Made by a program: the position numbers and the translations under genes. From Collinsella sp. (GTDB lineage Bacteria; Actinomycetota; Coriobacteriia; Coriobacteriales; Coriobacteriaceae), in contig DXZS01000024.1 of NCBI GenBank assembly GCA_019419505.1, positions 38,434-102,433 on the forward strand: 64,000 bases of DNA, read 5' to 3'. The notes beneath the pieces were generated by a model. The model ran no database searches, had not been told where the DNA came from, and was given only the letters and a program-made list of their open reading frames with translations. Position 1 is the first letter of the stretch, and every line of letters starts with the position of its first letter. Below, piece by piece: positions 8,283 through 15,916 of this stretch.

Positions 8283-9074
8283 CTAGCTGCTCGCCTTCCG
8301 ATACCCCGTGGAAAACGAAGGGTCGTAAAGCTTGCTGCGCTCGTACGACTCCGCTTGCGCGCCGTTGTGTGCAAGCCTGCCGCGAGCTCCGAGCACGCGG
8401 CCCACCACCACGAGCGCCGTGCGGTCGATGCCCTCTCGCGCGCCCGCATCGGCGAGCGTGCCCACTGTGCATCGCACCACGCGCTCCTCAGGCCAGGTCG
8501 CCTTGTACACGAGCGCCGCCGGCTCGTCGGAGCTGCGGCCCGCAGCCAAAAGCTCGGCGGAAAGCTCGGCGAGCATACCCGAGCTCAGGAAGATGACCAT
8601 AGTCGAGCCGCTTTCCGCCATGGTGCGCATGCCCTCGCCCGCGGGCATGGGGGTGCGCCCGGAAAGCCGCGTGATCACGACCGACTGGCTGATTCCCGGC
8701 AGCGTGTATTCCTGGCGAAGCGCCGCCGCGGCACCGCAAAAGCTCGACACGCCGGGCACCACCTCGTAGTCCACGCCGCGCGCGTCGAGTGCGTCCATCT
8801 GCTCCTGGATGGCGCCGTACAGGCACGGGTCGCCCGTGTGCAGGCGCACCACTTCCTCGCCCCGCGCATCCGCCGCGCACATCACGTCGAGCACTTCCTC
8901 CAAGGTCATGTGCGCGCTGTCGTAGACGACGCAGGATTCCTTGCACTCGGCGAGCAGCTCGGGGTTCACAAGGCTCCCCGCCCAAACGACCACGTCGGCC
9001 GCGCGCAGAAGACGCGCCCCGCGAAGCGTGATAAGGTCGGCGGCGCCCGAACCTGCGCCAACGATATGAATCAT
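8283..9074 (-). CDS. cbiF: Cobalt-precorrin-4 C11-methyltransferase
   Basis: CbiF adds the C11 methyl group to cobalt-precorrin-4. The 263-residue product shows MIHIVGAGSGAADLITLRGA, then VVWAGSLVNPELL, RLHTGDPCLYGAIQEQMD and VVPGVSSFCGAAAAL, in the order expected for a CbiF/CobM tetrapyrrole methylase. ITRLSGRTPMPAGE is a further family signature. The ATG at 9072-9074 is preceded by GGGAAGGG. This is the first recognisable gene of the leftward operon; about 200 bases separate it from the rightward riboswitch. No B12-box was seen on this strand. Confidence 0.95.
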   Translation of the reverse strand: MIHIVGAGSGAADLITLRGARLLRAADVVVWAGSLVNPELLAECKESCVVYDSAHMTLEEVLDVMCAADARGEEVVRLHTGDPCLYGAIQEQMDALDARGVDYEVVPGVSSFCGAAAALRQEYTLPGISQSVVITRLSGRTPMPAGEGMRTMAESGSTMVIFLSSGMLAELSAELLAAGRSSDEPAALVYKATWPEERVVRCTVGTLADAGAREGIDRTALVVVGRVLGARGRLAHNGAQAESYERSKLYDPSFSTGYRKASS

Positions 9075-9096
9075 CCGAGCCTTCCCTTCCCGTTTC

Positions 9097-9234
9097 TCAT
9101 CGCAACCGTTTACGCCGCCATTCGCGCAGCAGGCAAAACACGGCGCCTGCGGCGACAATCGGCGCAAATACGCAGGCAGAAGGCGCAATGCCGCCCGCCC
9201 TGGCTTTGACACGTTCACAAGTGCCCACTATCAT
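9097..9234 (-). CDS. Possible 45-residue single-pass membrane peptide upstream of cbiF
   Basis: A short frame starts at ATG 9232-9234 and stops 22 bases before cbiF. It encodes a Cys-containing N-terminus, a hydrophobic run (IAPSACVFAPIVAAGAVFCLL) split here only by description, and a basic end, REWRRKRLR. That layout resembles a small membrane protein or the C-terminal anchor of a lost surface protein. There is no convincing ribosome binding site, and the start sits near a candidate -10 element (TACTAT), so it could be a leaderless product or simply untranslated leader. I do not recognise a family. Confidence 0.25.
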   Translation of the reverse strand: MIVGTCERVKARAGGIAPSACVFAPIVAAGAVFCLLREWRRKRLR

Positions 9235-9264
9235 AGTAAAAGATTCGGCAACGAGCATATGACA

Positions 9265-9420
9265 ATCGGATAAAAGGAAATGACCGGCGCGGCGCCCGCA
9301 CAGCCCGCGCTGGCTTGCGGAGGGAACCAGGTGGGAATCCTGGGCAAGGGACATTACTGTATAGGACGCGCGGGCGAACCGCCTCACGCCCCAAGCCAGA
9401 CTGCTTCGCCTTTTCCTCAC
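9265..9420 (+). promoter_or_regulatory. Cobalamin riboswitch upstream of cbiK
   Basis: The + strand shows the conserved core of the AdoCbl riboswitch: GGGAACCAGGTGGGAATCC at 9322-9340, then GGGACATTACTGTA at 9348-9361. AAGCCAGACTGCTTCGCC at 9393-9410 follows as the degenerate B12-box region, with GGCTTG / CAAGCC pairing around it. Downstream, a small hairpin of the type CCCCgaGGGG followed by TTTTC (about 9452-9475) lies before the cbiK start and could be the expression platform. By family knowledge, cobalamin binding would lower expression of cbiK and the transporter genes. The exact ends are estimates. Confidence 0.88.
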
Positions 9421-9532
9421 GGCATCGCCGTGGCGTTAGCTCCTTGTGAACCCCGAGGGGTGCGCTTTTCTTTCGCTTGTGCCGACAAGCAACTGTCGCC
9501 GGGGGACCGGCAAACCGAGGAAAGGAAAAACC

Positions 9533-10459
9533 ATGTCCGAACAGATGTCACGCCGCGGCTTCATGAGCGCCGCGGCAACCGGAGCCGTCGCGCTCGCCGG
9601 AGTCGCGCTCGCGGGCTGCTCCAACACCTCCGCGAGTTCCGAGAAATCGAGCGAAAAGGAGAAGGCCGTGAAGCCGGTCATCCTCGTCACGAGCTTCGGC
9701 ACGAGCTACAACGACTCGCGCCACATCACCATCGGCGCCATCGAAGACGCTATCCGTGAGAAGTACTGGCAGGACTACGACATCCGCCGCGCCTTCACCG
9801 CGCAGATCATCATCGACAAGCTGAAGAAGCGCGACGGCATCACGATCGACAACATGACCGAGGCGCTCGACCGCTGCGTGGAAGACGGCGTGAAGGAAAT
9901 CGTCGTGCAGCCGACGCATCTCATGGCTGGCCTGGAATACGCCGACGTGAAAGACGAGCTCGACAAGTACGCTGACAAGTTCGACAAGATCTCGCTCGGC
10001 GACCCGCTGCTCACCTCCGACGACGACTACAAGAAGGTGGCCGCAGCCATTAAGGAGAACATGGCGTCCTTCGACGACGGCAAGACGGCGCTGTGCCTCA
10101 TGGGCCACGGCACCGAAGCCGATTCCAACGCCGACTATGCCAAGATGCAGGAAGTGTTTAAGAACGAGGGCTTGACGCAGTTCTTCGTCGGCACCGTCGA
10201 GGCTGAACCGACCTGCGAGGATGTTATCGCCGCCGCGAGCGCCGCAGGCTACAAGAAGGCCGTGCTCGCGCCGTTCATGGTGGTCGCGGGCGACCACGCG
10301 AACAACGACATGGCAGACGAGACCGACCCCGACAGCTGGGCTGCGAAGTTCGTGGCCGCCGGCTTCGAAGTGACGTGCCTGCTCCAGGGTCTGGGACAGA
10401 ACGTCGCGGTCGACGACATCTACGTCGCGCACGTGGACGACGCCATCGCCAAGCTGTAA
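9533..10459 (+). CDS. cbiK: Exported CbiK-type sirohydrochlorin cobaltochelatase lipoprotein
   Basis: The family inserts Co2+ (or Fe2+) into sirohydrochlorin. The 308-residue product starts MSEQMSRRGFMSAAATG, a twin-arginine signal, and then has a lipobox LAGC, so the chelatase should sit outside the membrane. The mature domain begins KPVILVTSFGTSYNDSR. Candidate metal residues are the histidines in CLMGHGTE and AGDHANND and the glutamate in VGTVEAEPT, matching the His/Glu/His set of class II chelatases. The ATG at 9533 has AGGAAAGGA upstream. Exported CbiK homologues are known in Desulfovibrio, where a haem or iron-transport role has been proposed. Here it follows a cobalamin riboswitch and precedes an ABC importer. 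Confidence 0.92.
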   Translation: MSEQMSRRGFMSAAATGAVALAGVALAGCSNTSASSEKSSEKEKAVKPVILVTSFGTSYNDSRHITIGAIEDAIREKYWQDYDIRRAFTAQIIIDKLKKRDGITIDNMTEALDRCVEDGVKEIVVQPTHLMAGLEYADVKDELDKYADKFDKISLGDPLLTSDDDYKKVAAAIKENMASFDDGKTALCLMGHGTEADSNADYAKMQEVFKNEGLTQFFVGTVEAEPTCEDVIAAASAAGYKKAVLAPFMVVAGDHANNDMADETDPDSWAAKFVAAGFEVTCLLQGLGQNVAVDDIYVAHVDDAIAKL

Positions 10460-10604
10460 ACTCGCCGCGCACGGGGGCGCCGGTCGCGTCCCCGTGCAAC
10501 GGGCATGCGCCTTCCCCGACTGACGGCGCATGCCCGTTGCATTCGCATCCCGCCCGCCCACCGCACGGCGCGGGCGGTCGAAGCGATTGAAAGGAACCCC
10601 CTCC

Positions 10605-11138
10605 ATGTTGAAGAAAACCCTCGCCTTCGCCCTGTCAGCGGCGCTTTTCGCGTTCTCGCTCGCCGGCTGCGGCGGAAATTCAATCGACAGCGCAAAGGCA
10701 AGCGATGCCGATTCCCAGGAAAAGACCGAACAGGCGGCCGATGCGCCCGAGGGCGCAAGCGCTGCCCCCATCACCGCCGACAAGGTGGCCGACGGCACCT
10801 ATCCGATCACCGTAGATTCCAGCTCGAACATGTTCAGGATTGTGGACGCCCAGCTCATCGTGGAAAACGGCTCCATGCACTGCGTGATGACGCTTTCCGG
10901 CACGGGCTACGGCAAGCTCTTCATGGGCACGGGCGACGAGGCTGCCGCCGCGAGCGAGGCCGACTTCATCCCCTATGTGGAAAACGCGGAAGGCAAGTAC
11001 ACCTACGACGTGCCCGTTGAAGCGCTCGACGAGGACACCGCCTGCGCCGCGTGGAGTATTAGAAAAGAGCAGTGGTACGACCGCACGCTCGTGTTCGAAT
11101 CCGCCGGCGTCGATCTGCGCGCCGACGCACTGAAGTAA
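10605..11138 (+). CDS. Lipoprotein with a haem/corrinoid-capture-like beta domain (unassigned)
   Basis: The 177-residue product has a signal peptide ending FSLAGC (lipobox), an acidic/Ala-rich linker to about residue 60, and then one domain. That domain runs DGTYPITVDSSSNMFRI to WYDRTLVFES and alternates in a beta-rich way. The same pattern (an IV..G tract, a VP or IPV..LDED step, a final FDS/FES strand) occurs in the N-terminal part of the next protein. I do not recognise a named family; NEAT domains are a distant structural analogy only. The start at 10605 follows AAAGGAA. Position between cbiK and the importer suggests substrate capture at the surface. Confidence 0.75.
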   Translation: MLKKTLAFALSAALFAFSLAGCGGNSIDSAKASDADSQEKTEQAADAPEGASAAPITADKVADGTYPITVDSSSNMFRIVDAQLIVENGSMHCVMTLSGTGYGKLFMGTGDEAAAASEADFIPYVENAEGKYTYDVPVEALDEDTACAAWSIRKEQWYDRTLVFESAGVDLRADALK

Positions 11139-11142
11139 CGCC

Positions 11143-12714
11143 ATGCGGTCGATTCTTCCCAAGGGGGAAAGCAGGAAGCGTCGCAGCATCGCGGTGCGCG
11201 CGATCGCCTGCGTTCTCGTCGCCCTGTTCGCGCTTCCCTTCGCGGGGTGCAGTGCGAGCCCGAACGCGACCGGTGGCACGGCAGGCTCTCAGGAATACAC
11301 TGTGAGCGTCTCGCTCTCCGGCGGGTCAGGGCGCGCAAGCATCGCCTCACCCACCACAATTGTGAAGGATGGCGACACCTACACCGCGACCATCACCTGG
11401 TCGAGTTCGAACTACGACAAAATGACCGTCAACGGCGTGGACTACGCGCCCGTAAACGACGGCGGCAACTCCACGTTCGAGATACCCGTCACGCTCGACG
11501 AGGACATCGCCGTGTCGGCCGAGACCGTCGCCATGTCGACGCCGCACACCATCGACTACACGCTCCACTTCGACTCATCCACCATGAAGGAGAAATCGGG
11601 CGACGATGCAAGCGGCGGCTCCCCTGCGGGAACGGCTTCAAGCGCCGCGGCCGACTTCCACAACGCCGATTTGGGCTGCGGCTGGGAGCCGACGGGGGCG
11701 CTTCAGCTTGAATACGCCGAGCACTTCACTGTCGACGAGTACGAAGGCGGCCTGCGGCTTATCTGCATTTCGAACGGGGAGCGCTTCCTCGTGGTACCGC
11801 AAGATGCGAAGGTACCTGATGGGTTGAGCTCCGACATCGCGGTCATAAGGCGTCCCGCCAACAAGGTGTACCTCGTGTCGTCGGCGACGATGTGCCTGGT
11901 CGACGCGCTCGATGCGAACGACAACATCCTCATGTCGGGCACGAAGGCCGACGATTGCTCGGTCGCGGGCTTCAAAAGCGCACTCGAAAGTGGGGCGATC
12001 GCCTACGGCGGCAAGTACAGCGCGCCCGACTACGAGCGAATATCGGCCTCGGGCTGCACGCTCGCCATCGAGAACACCATGATCAACCACACGCCCGATG
12101 TGAAGGAAAAGCTGCAGAAGCTCGGGCTCGTCGTGCTCACCGAACAGTCGTCGAGCGAGCCCGAAGCACTCGGGCGCGTCGAGTGGATTAAGCTTTTCGG
12201 CGTCCTGTTCGACAAGGAAGACGAGGCCGCGCACCTGTTCAACGAGCAGAAGGCCCGCGTCGAGCAAACGTCGAGGCTCGCGTCGTCAGGTAAAACCGTG
12301 GCGTATTTCTACATTAACTCGAACGGGGCCGCCGTCACGCGGCGGGCGGGCGACTACGTGGCGCAGATGATCGAGCTTGCAGGCGGCAACTACGCGCTCG
12401 ATGACGCGCAGACGGCGTCGACGTCAGGTTCGTCAGTAACGCTCGAAATGGAGCGCTTCTACGCGACGGCGAAGGATGCCGACATCATCGTCTACAACGG
12501 CACCATCGACGAATCGGTTGCCACCTTGAAAGACTTCGTAGGCAAAAACGCGCTATTGTCGCAGTTCAAAGCTGTAAAGAACGGCAACGTCTGGGTCACA
12601 AGCGCCGACATGTACCAGCAGATGACTTCTACCGCCGACATTATCGACGAGCTGCACGGGGCGTTCACCGGCGATGACACGAGTGACTTCCATTATCTGA
12701 GGAAGCTCGGCTAG
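11143..12714 (+). CDS. ABC importer substrate-binding lipoprotein, BtuF-like, with extra N-terminal domain
   Basis: The 523-residue protein has a basic N-terminus, a hydrophobic segment and a lipobox FAGC near residue 36. Residues 48-150 form a beta-rich domain resembling the one in the preceding lipoprotein (DGDTYTATITWSSSNYDKM, then IPVTLDEDIAVSAE). From about 175 onward it is a Peripla_BP_2 / BtuF-type binding fold: IRRPANKVYLVSSATMCLVDAL, then VEWIKLFGVLFDKEDEA and the ending TADIIDELHGAF. It lies 4 bases after the previous gene and 4 before the permease. Riboswitch context favours a corrinoid or tetrapyrrole substrate, but iron chelates cannot be excluded. Confidence 0.88.
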   Translation: MRSILPKGESRKRRSIAVRAIACVLVALFALPFAGCSASPNATGGTAGSQEYTVSVSLSGGSGRASIASPTTIVKDGDTYTATITWSSSNYDKMTVNGVDYAPVNDGGNSTFEIPVTLDEDIAVSAETVAMSTPHTIDYTLHFDSSTMKEKSGDDASGGSPAGTASSAAADFHNADLGCGWEPTGALQLEYAEHFTVDEYEGGLRLICISNGERFLVVPQDAKVPDGLSSDIAVIRRPANKVYLVSSATMCLVDALDANDNILMSGTKADDCSVAGFKSALESGAIAYGGKYSAPDYERISASGCTLAIENTMINHTPDVKEKLQKLGLVVLTEQSSSEPEALGRVEWIKLFGVLFDKEDEAAHLFNEQKARVEQTSRLASSGKTVAYFYINSNGAAVTRRAGDYVAQMIELAGGNYALDDAQTASTSGSSVTLEMERFYATAKDADIIVYNGTIDESVATLKDFVGKNALLSQFKAVKNGNVWVTSADMYQQMTSTADIIDELHGAFTGDDTSDFHYLRKLG

Positions 12715-12718
12715 CGCC

Positions 12719-13759
12719 ATGAGAAGCCGGCTTACCATGGCATACGACGAATCGGGGCGCGCCGCGCGGTGTCGCGTCGTGACGGCGCTGCTCGCTGTTG
12801 TCCTCATCGTGCTCGTCGGGGCCAACCTGTGCATCGGGAGCGTGCTCGTGCCCGCAGACCACATCCCCGGCATCTTTTCGGGCGGCGCGGCCAATTCCAT
12901 GGAAAGCCAAGTCATCTGGGAGATTCGCCTGCCGCGCGTGCTTTCAGCCGTGCTTCTCGGCGGGGCACTTTCGCTCTCCGGGTTCCTGCTGCAGACGTTT
13001 TTCAACAACCCCATCGCCGACCCGTTCATCTTGGGCGTCTCCTCGGGCGCAAAGTTCGTCGTCGCGCTTACGATGATCGTGCTTCTGGGCGCGAACCAGG
13101 CCATGTCCTCGCCGGCCATGGTGGCCGCAGCGTTTCTGGGATCGCTTATCACCATCGGCTTCGTGCTCCTCATCGCACGGCGCATAAGTTCCATGGCCAT
13201 GCTCATCGTGGCGGGCGTCATGGTGGGATACATCTGCTCGGCGGCGACGAACTTTCTCATCGCCTTCGCCGACGACCAGTCCATCGTGAACCTGCACAAC
13301 TGGTCTTTGGGTAGCTTCTCGGGTTCGAGCTGGGACGACATCGCGGTCATCGTGGTCGTGGTGATCACCGTGAGCGCATGCGTATTCGCGATATCGAAGC
13401 CCCTTTCCGCCTTCCAGCTGGGAGAAGCCTACGCGAAAAGCGTCGGCGTGAACGTCGCACGCTTCCGCGTGGTGCTCGTCCTTCTAGCGAGCATGCTCTC
13501 CGCCTGCGTGACCGCGTTCGCTGGTCCGGTGTCGTTCGTAGGCATCGCGGTTCCGCATCTCGTGAAGTCGGCGCTGAAGTCGTCGAAGCCCATCCGCGTG
13601 ATTCCTGCGTGCTTCTTGGGAGGCGCCATCTTCTGCGCGGGTTGCGATTTGATCGCGCGCACGCTGTTCTCTCCCGTCGAGCTTTTCATCAGCGCCGTCA
13701 CTGCCATCTTCGGCGCGCCGGTGGTTATCGCGCTCATGCTGAAGAAGCGGGTGAGGTAG
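12719..13759 (+). CDS. FecCD/BtuC-type ABC transporter permease
   Basis: The 346-residue protein is strongly hydrophobic with about ten predicted membrane spans, the BtuC/FhuB arrangement. Family motifs include WEIRLPRVLSAVLLGGALSL and FFNNPIADPFILGVSSGAKF (both standard for FecCD permeases), and later FAGPVSFVGIAVPHLVKSAL. It sits 4 bases after the binding-protein gene, and its TAG is immediately followed by the ATPase ATG. An internal ATG at 12737 is an alternative start. It should form the membrane channel with the ATPase encoded next. Confidence 0.93.
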   Translation: MRSRLTMAYDESGRAARCRVVTALLAVVLIVLVGANLCIGSVLVPADHIPGIFSGGAANSMESQVIWEIRLPRVLSAVLLGGALSLSGFLLQTFFNNPIADPFILGVSSGAKFVVALTMIVLLGANQAMSSPAMVAAAFLGSLITIGFVLLIARRISSMAMLIVAGVMVGYICSAATNFLIAFADDQSIVNLHNWSLGSFSGSSWDDIAVIVVVVITVSACVFAISKPLSAFQLGEAYAKSVGVNVARFRVVLVLLASMLSACVTAFAGPVSFVGIAVPHLVKSALKSSKPIRVIPACFLGGAIFCAGCDLIARTLFSPVELFISAVTAIFGAPVVIALMLKKRVR

Positions 13760-15076
13760 ATGGGGGAATTCGTGCCGCGGCCCAAAACGCTCGGAGGGGA
13801 CATTCCATGCTTAGACAGTCCTGAGCTCGCACGAAAGCGCCAGAAGACACTTTCGGCTCGTGCGGAACTGCGTGCGGAACGCCTCCTTCGAGCGGAGTCG
13901 AACCTCGAAACCCCGGTCGAAACGCAGGCTGACGGAGCGCCGCTTTTCCGCATAAGCGACCTGTCGGCGGGCTACGACAAGAAGGTCGTAGTCGAAGGCG
14001 TCGATCTGGAGGTTCGCGCGGGCGACGTCATGGCGCTCATCGGGCCGAACGGCTCGGGCAAGTCGACCATCTTGAAAACCATCACACGCCATCTGGCACC
14101 GCTTGCCGGCGCGGTCGAGCTCGACGGGCGGGAGATTTCCCGATGGAAGACGGCGGAGTTCGCAAGGAACCTTGCCGTTATGCTGACAGATCGCCCCCGG
14201 ACCGAGCTCCTCACCTGCCGCGATATCGTAGAGGCGGGAAGGCATCCCTACACCGGGCGAATGGGCACACTCTCGCCCGACGACCATAGTCGGGTCGACG
14301 AGGCCATGAAAACCGCACATGTGGAAGAGCTCGCCGAGCGCGACTTCATGCAGATAAGCGACGGGCAACGCCAGCGCGTCATGCTCGCACGCGCCATCGC
14401 GCAGGATCCGCGTGTGCTCGTGCTCGACGAGCCCACGTCGTATCTCGATATCCGCTACCAGATCGACCTGCTGCGAATACTTCGCCACCTTGCGAAATCG
14501 CGGAATGTGGCTGTCATCATGTCCATCCACGAACTCGAGCTCGCGCAGAAAAGCGCCGACAAGGTGATTTGCGTGAAGGACGGCCGGGTCTTCCGCGCCG
14601 GCGCACCCGAGGACATATTCACGCGCGAGACGATTGGCGAGCTCTACGGCCTTCAACATGGCACCTTCAACGAGCGCTTCGGCAGCGTGGAAATTGGACG
14701 CCCGCACGGCGATGCACACACGTTCGTCATCGCCGGCGCAGGTACGGGGTCGGCTGTGTTTCGCCAGCTCATCCGGCAGGGCAAGCCGTTCTACGCGGGC
14801 GTTCTGCACGAAGGGGACATCGACTGCGAGCTCGCGCGCGACCTGGCGGCGGAATGCGTGGCCGAGCGCGCCTTCGAGCCGATCGGGGATAAAACCATAG
14901 CCCGCGCCAAAGAGCTCCTCGTCCACTGCGCGCGCCTTATCGTGTGCCCCGCCGCCTTCGGCACCATAAACGCCCGCAACGCAGAGCTCGTCGAGTTCGC
15001 ACGCTCGCATGGTATCGAGGTCATGCGAGCGTGCGAAGGCGCATCGGAGGATTCCCAATTGGAGTGGGAAGGATAA
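13760..15076 (+). CDS. ABC transporter ATP-binding protein, BtuD-like, with N- and C-terminal extensions
   Basis: The 438-residue protein has Walker A GPNGSGKST near residue 95, a signature ISDGQRQRVMLARAIAQDP near 200, Walker B VLVLDEPTSYLD, and a switch HELELAQ. That identifies the ATPase partner of the permease. It is longer than the usual ~260 residues at both ends. Residues 1-55 are charged and repeat-derived (see the palindromic repeat at 13815-13869). Residues from about 305 form an extra domain (VIAGAGTGSAVFRQLI, then LIVCPAAFGTINARNAELVE) that I cannot name. The ATG directly follows the permease stop. Confidence 0.9.
   Translation: MGEFVPRPKTLGGDIPCLDSPELARKRQKTLSARAELRAERLLRAESNLETPVETQADGAPLFRISDLSAGYDKKVVVEGVDLEVRAGDVMALIGPNGSGKSTILKTITRHLAPLAGAVELDGREISRWKTAEFARNLAVMLTDRPRTELLTCRDIVEAGRHPYTGRMGTLSPDDHSRVDEAMKTAHVEELAERDFMQISDGQRQRVMLARAIAQDPRVLVLDEPTSYLDIRYQIDLLRILRHLAKSRNVAVIMSIHELELAQKSADKVICVKDGRVFRAGAPEDIFTRETIGELYGLQHGTFNERFGSVEIGRPHGDAHTFVIAGAGTGSAVFRQLIRQGKPFYAGVLHEGDIDCELARDLAAECVAERAFEPIGDKTIARAKELLVHCARLIVCPAAFGTINARNAELVEFARSHGIEVMRACEGASEDSQLEWEG
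13815..13869. repeat. Palindromic repeat copy inside the ATPase gene
   Basis: This 55-base stretch starts ACAGTCCTGAGCTCGCACGA and ends TTCGGCTCGTGCGGAACT, with a variable centre that can fold (CGAAAG / CTTTCG). The same two ends in the same order occur at 23684-23737 in an intergenic region. Here it is read through in frame and encodes part of the unusual N-terminal extension (around ELARKRQKTLSARAELR). Confidence 0.7.
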
Positions 15077-15093
15077 ACTGAACTTTCTTTTAA

Positions 15094-15186
15094 GGATCCT
15101 CAGGCTACAACTCCTACGCCGGCGAGGTCTCCAAGGCGCCGGAGAACCTCGTGATCAGGAATTTCCACGCCGACGAGCCCAACTAG
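15094..15186 (+). pseudogene. IS3-family transposase fragment at island edge
   Basis: In frame from 15094 the DNA reads GSSGYNSYAGEVSKAPENLV and then IRNFHADEPN before a TAG. This resembles the linker segment of IS3/IS150-type OrfB transposases that precedes the DDE core (normally followed by KWLTDITEF or similar). Both the upstream helix-turn-helix part and the entire catalytic core are missing. It lies 18 bases after the ATPase stop and ends 3 bases from the TetR gene stop, exactly where base composition changes. It is probably a scar of the event that brought in, or trimmed, the island. Confidence 0.7.
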
Positions 15187-15188
15187 AC

Positions 15189-15800
15189 CTAATCCAAGCG
15201 AGATTCCAGACTCGACAGGCCATTGAGAGTCAGGTCGTTGGCGACCTCCGAGACGCGCTCGATAGGAACCGAGCCGTCAGACAGCGCCCATGTGCGATAG
15301 ATTCCGATAATACCCGACAGCAAAAACGCCAGATAGTAGTCGAACATCTCGTCCTTGAGACCTTGGGGCAGCAGATCGCGCTCGGCAATCTCGTACTCGA
15401 GCGGCGCACGAAGACGAGCCATAAAATCATCGAGCGGAATGTTCTCGATCAGCTGACGATTGAGCACCAGGTTGTTGCACAGCGCCTCGTTAACGGTTTT
15501 AAAGAAGGTCGCCGCCGCGCCCAGGGCGCGCTCGTTGGTGTCACCGTCCATGGAAGCAAGCGTTTTCTCGACCGAGTCGACAATCATCTCCACCACATCG
15601 ACGGCAATGGCATCGAGCAAGCCATCAACCGTACCAAAGTGCACGTAGAAGGTTTTACGGTCGACATTGGCCTCGCGCGCGATGGCACTCACCGTAATGT
15701 CTGCCAGCGGCTTTTCCATGAGCAGGCGCTCGAAAGCCGAAAGGATGGCATTACGGCTGCGAATGATGCGACGATCAAGACGCGGTTTGCTGGTTGCCAT
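15189..15800 (-). CDS. TetR/AcrR-family transcriptional regulator
   Basis: The 203-residue product starts MATSKPRLDRRIIRSRNAIL. Its N-terminal helix-turn-helix is clear: ITVSAIAREANVDRKTFYVHFGTVDGLLDAI (shown here as the recognised TetR pattern, residues about 35-65, key residues A-R-x-A-x-V and TFYxHF). The C-terminal two-thirds are helical with no recognised ligand motif, as usual. GAAGGGAC about ten bases upstream supports this ATG over one nine codons earlier. Its end lies 3 bases from the transposase scrap, so the downstream neighbour it originally had may have been replaced. Target genes are unknown. Confidence 0.9.
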   Translation of the reverse strand: MATSKPRLDRRIIRSRNAILSAFERLLMEKPLADITVSAIAREANVDRKTFYVHFGTVDGLLDAIAVDVVEMIVDSVEKTLASMDGDTNERALGAAATFFKTVNEALCNNLVLNRQLIENIPLDDFMARLRAPLEYEIAERDLLPQGLKDEMFDYYLAFLLSGIIGIYRTWALSDGSVPIERVSEVANDLTLNGLSSLESRLD

Positions 15801-15916
15801 GGGCGTGTCCCTTCGATATGCAAGCATTCATCAACAGATGAGAGATAATCTACGTAAGAGGATTATCCCCCATACAGCACAAATATGCCCCGCATCATGA
15901 AGAACGCACGACTGCC

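Noticed and set aside
9075..9264. A second cobalamin riboswitch serving the leftward cbi operon
   Set aside because: No GGGAA..GGTG, ACTGT or B12-box sequence was found on the minus strand in this stretch.
9548..10798. 416-codon minus-strand frame opposite cbiK
   Set aside because: cbiK on the + strand has signal peptide, lipobox and active-site residues; the antisense frame has none.
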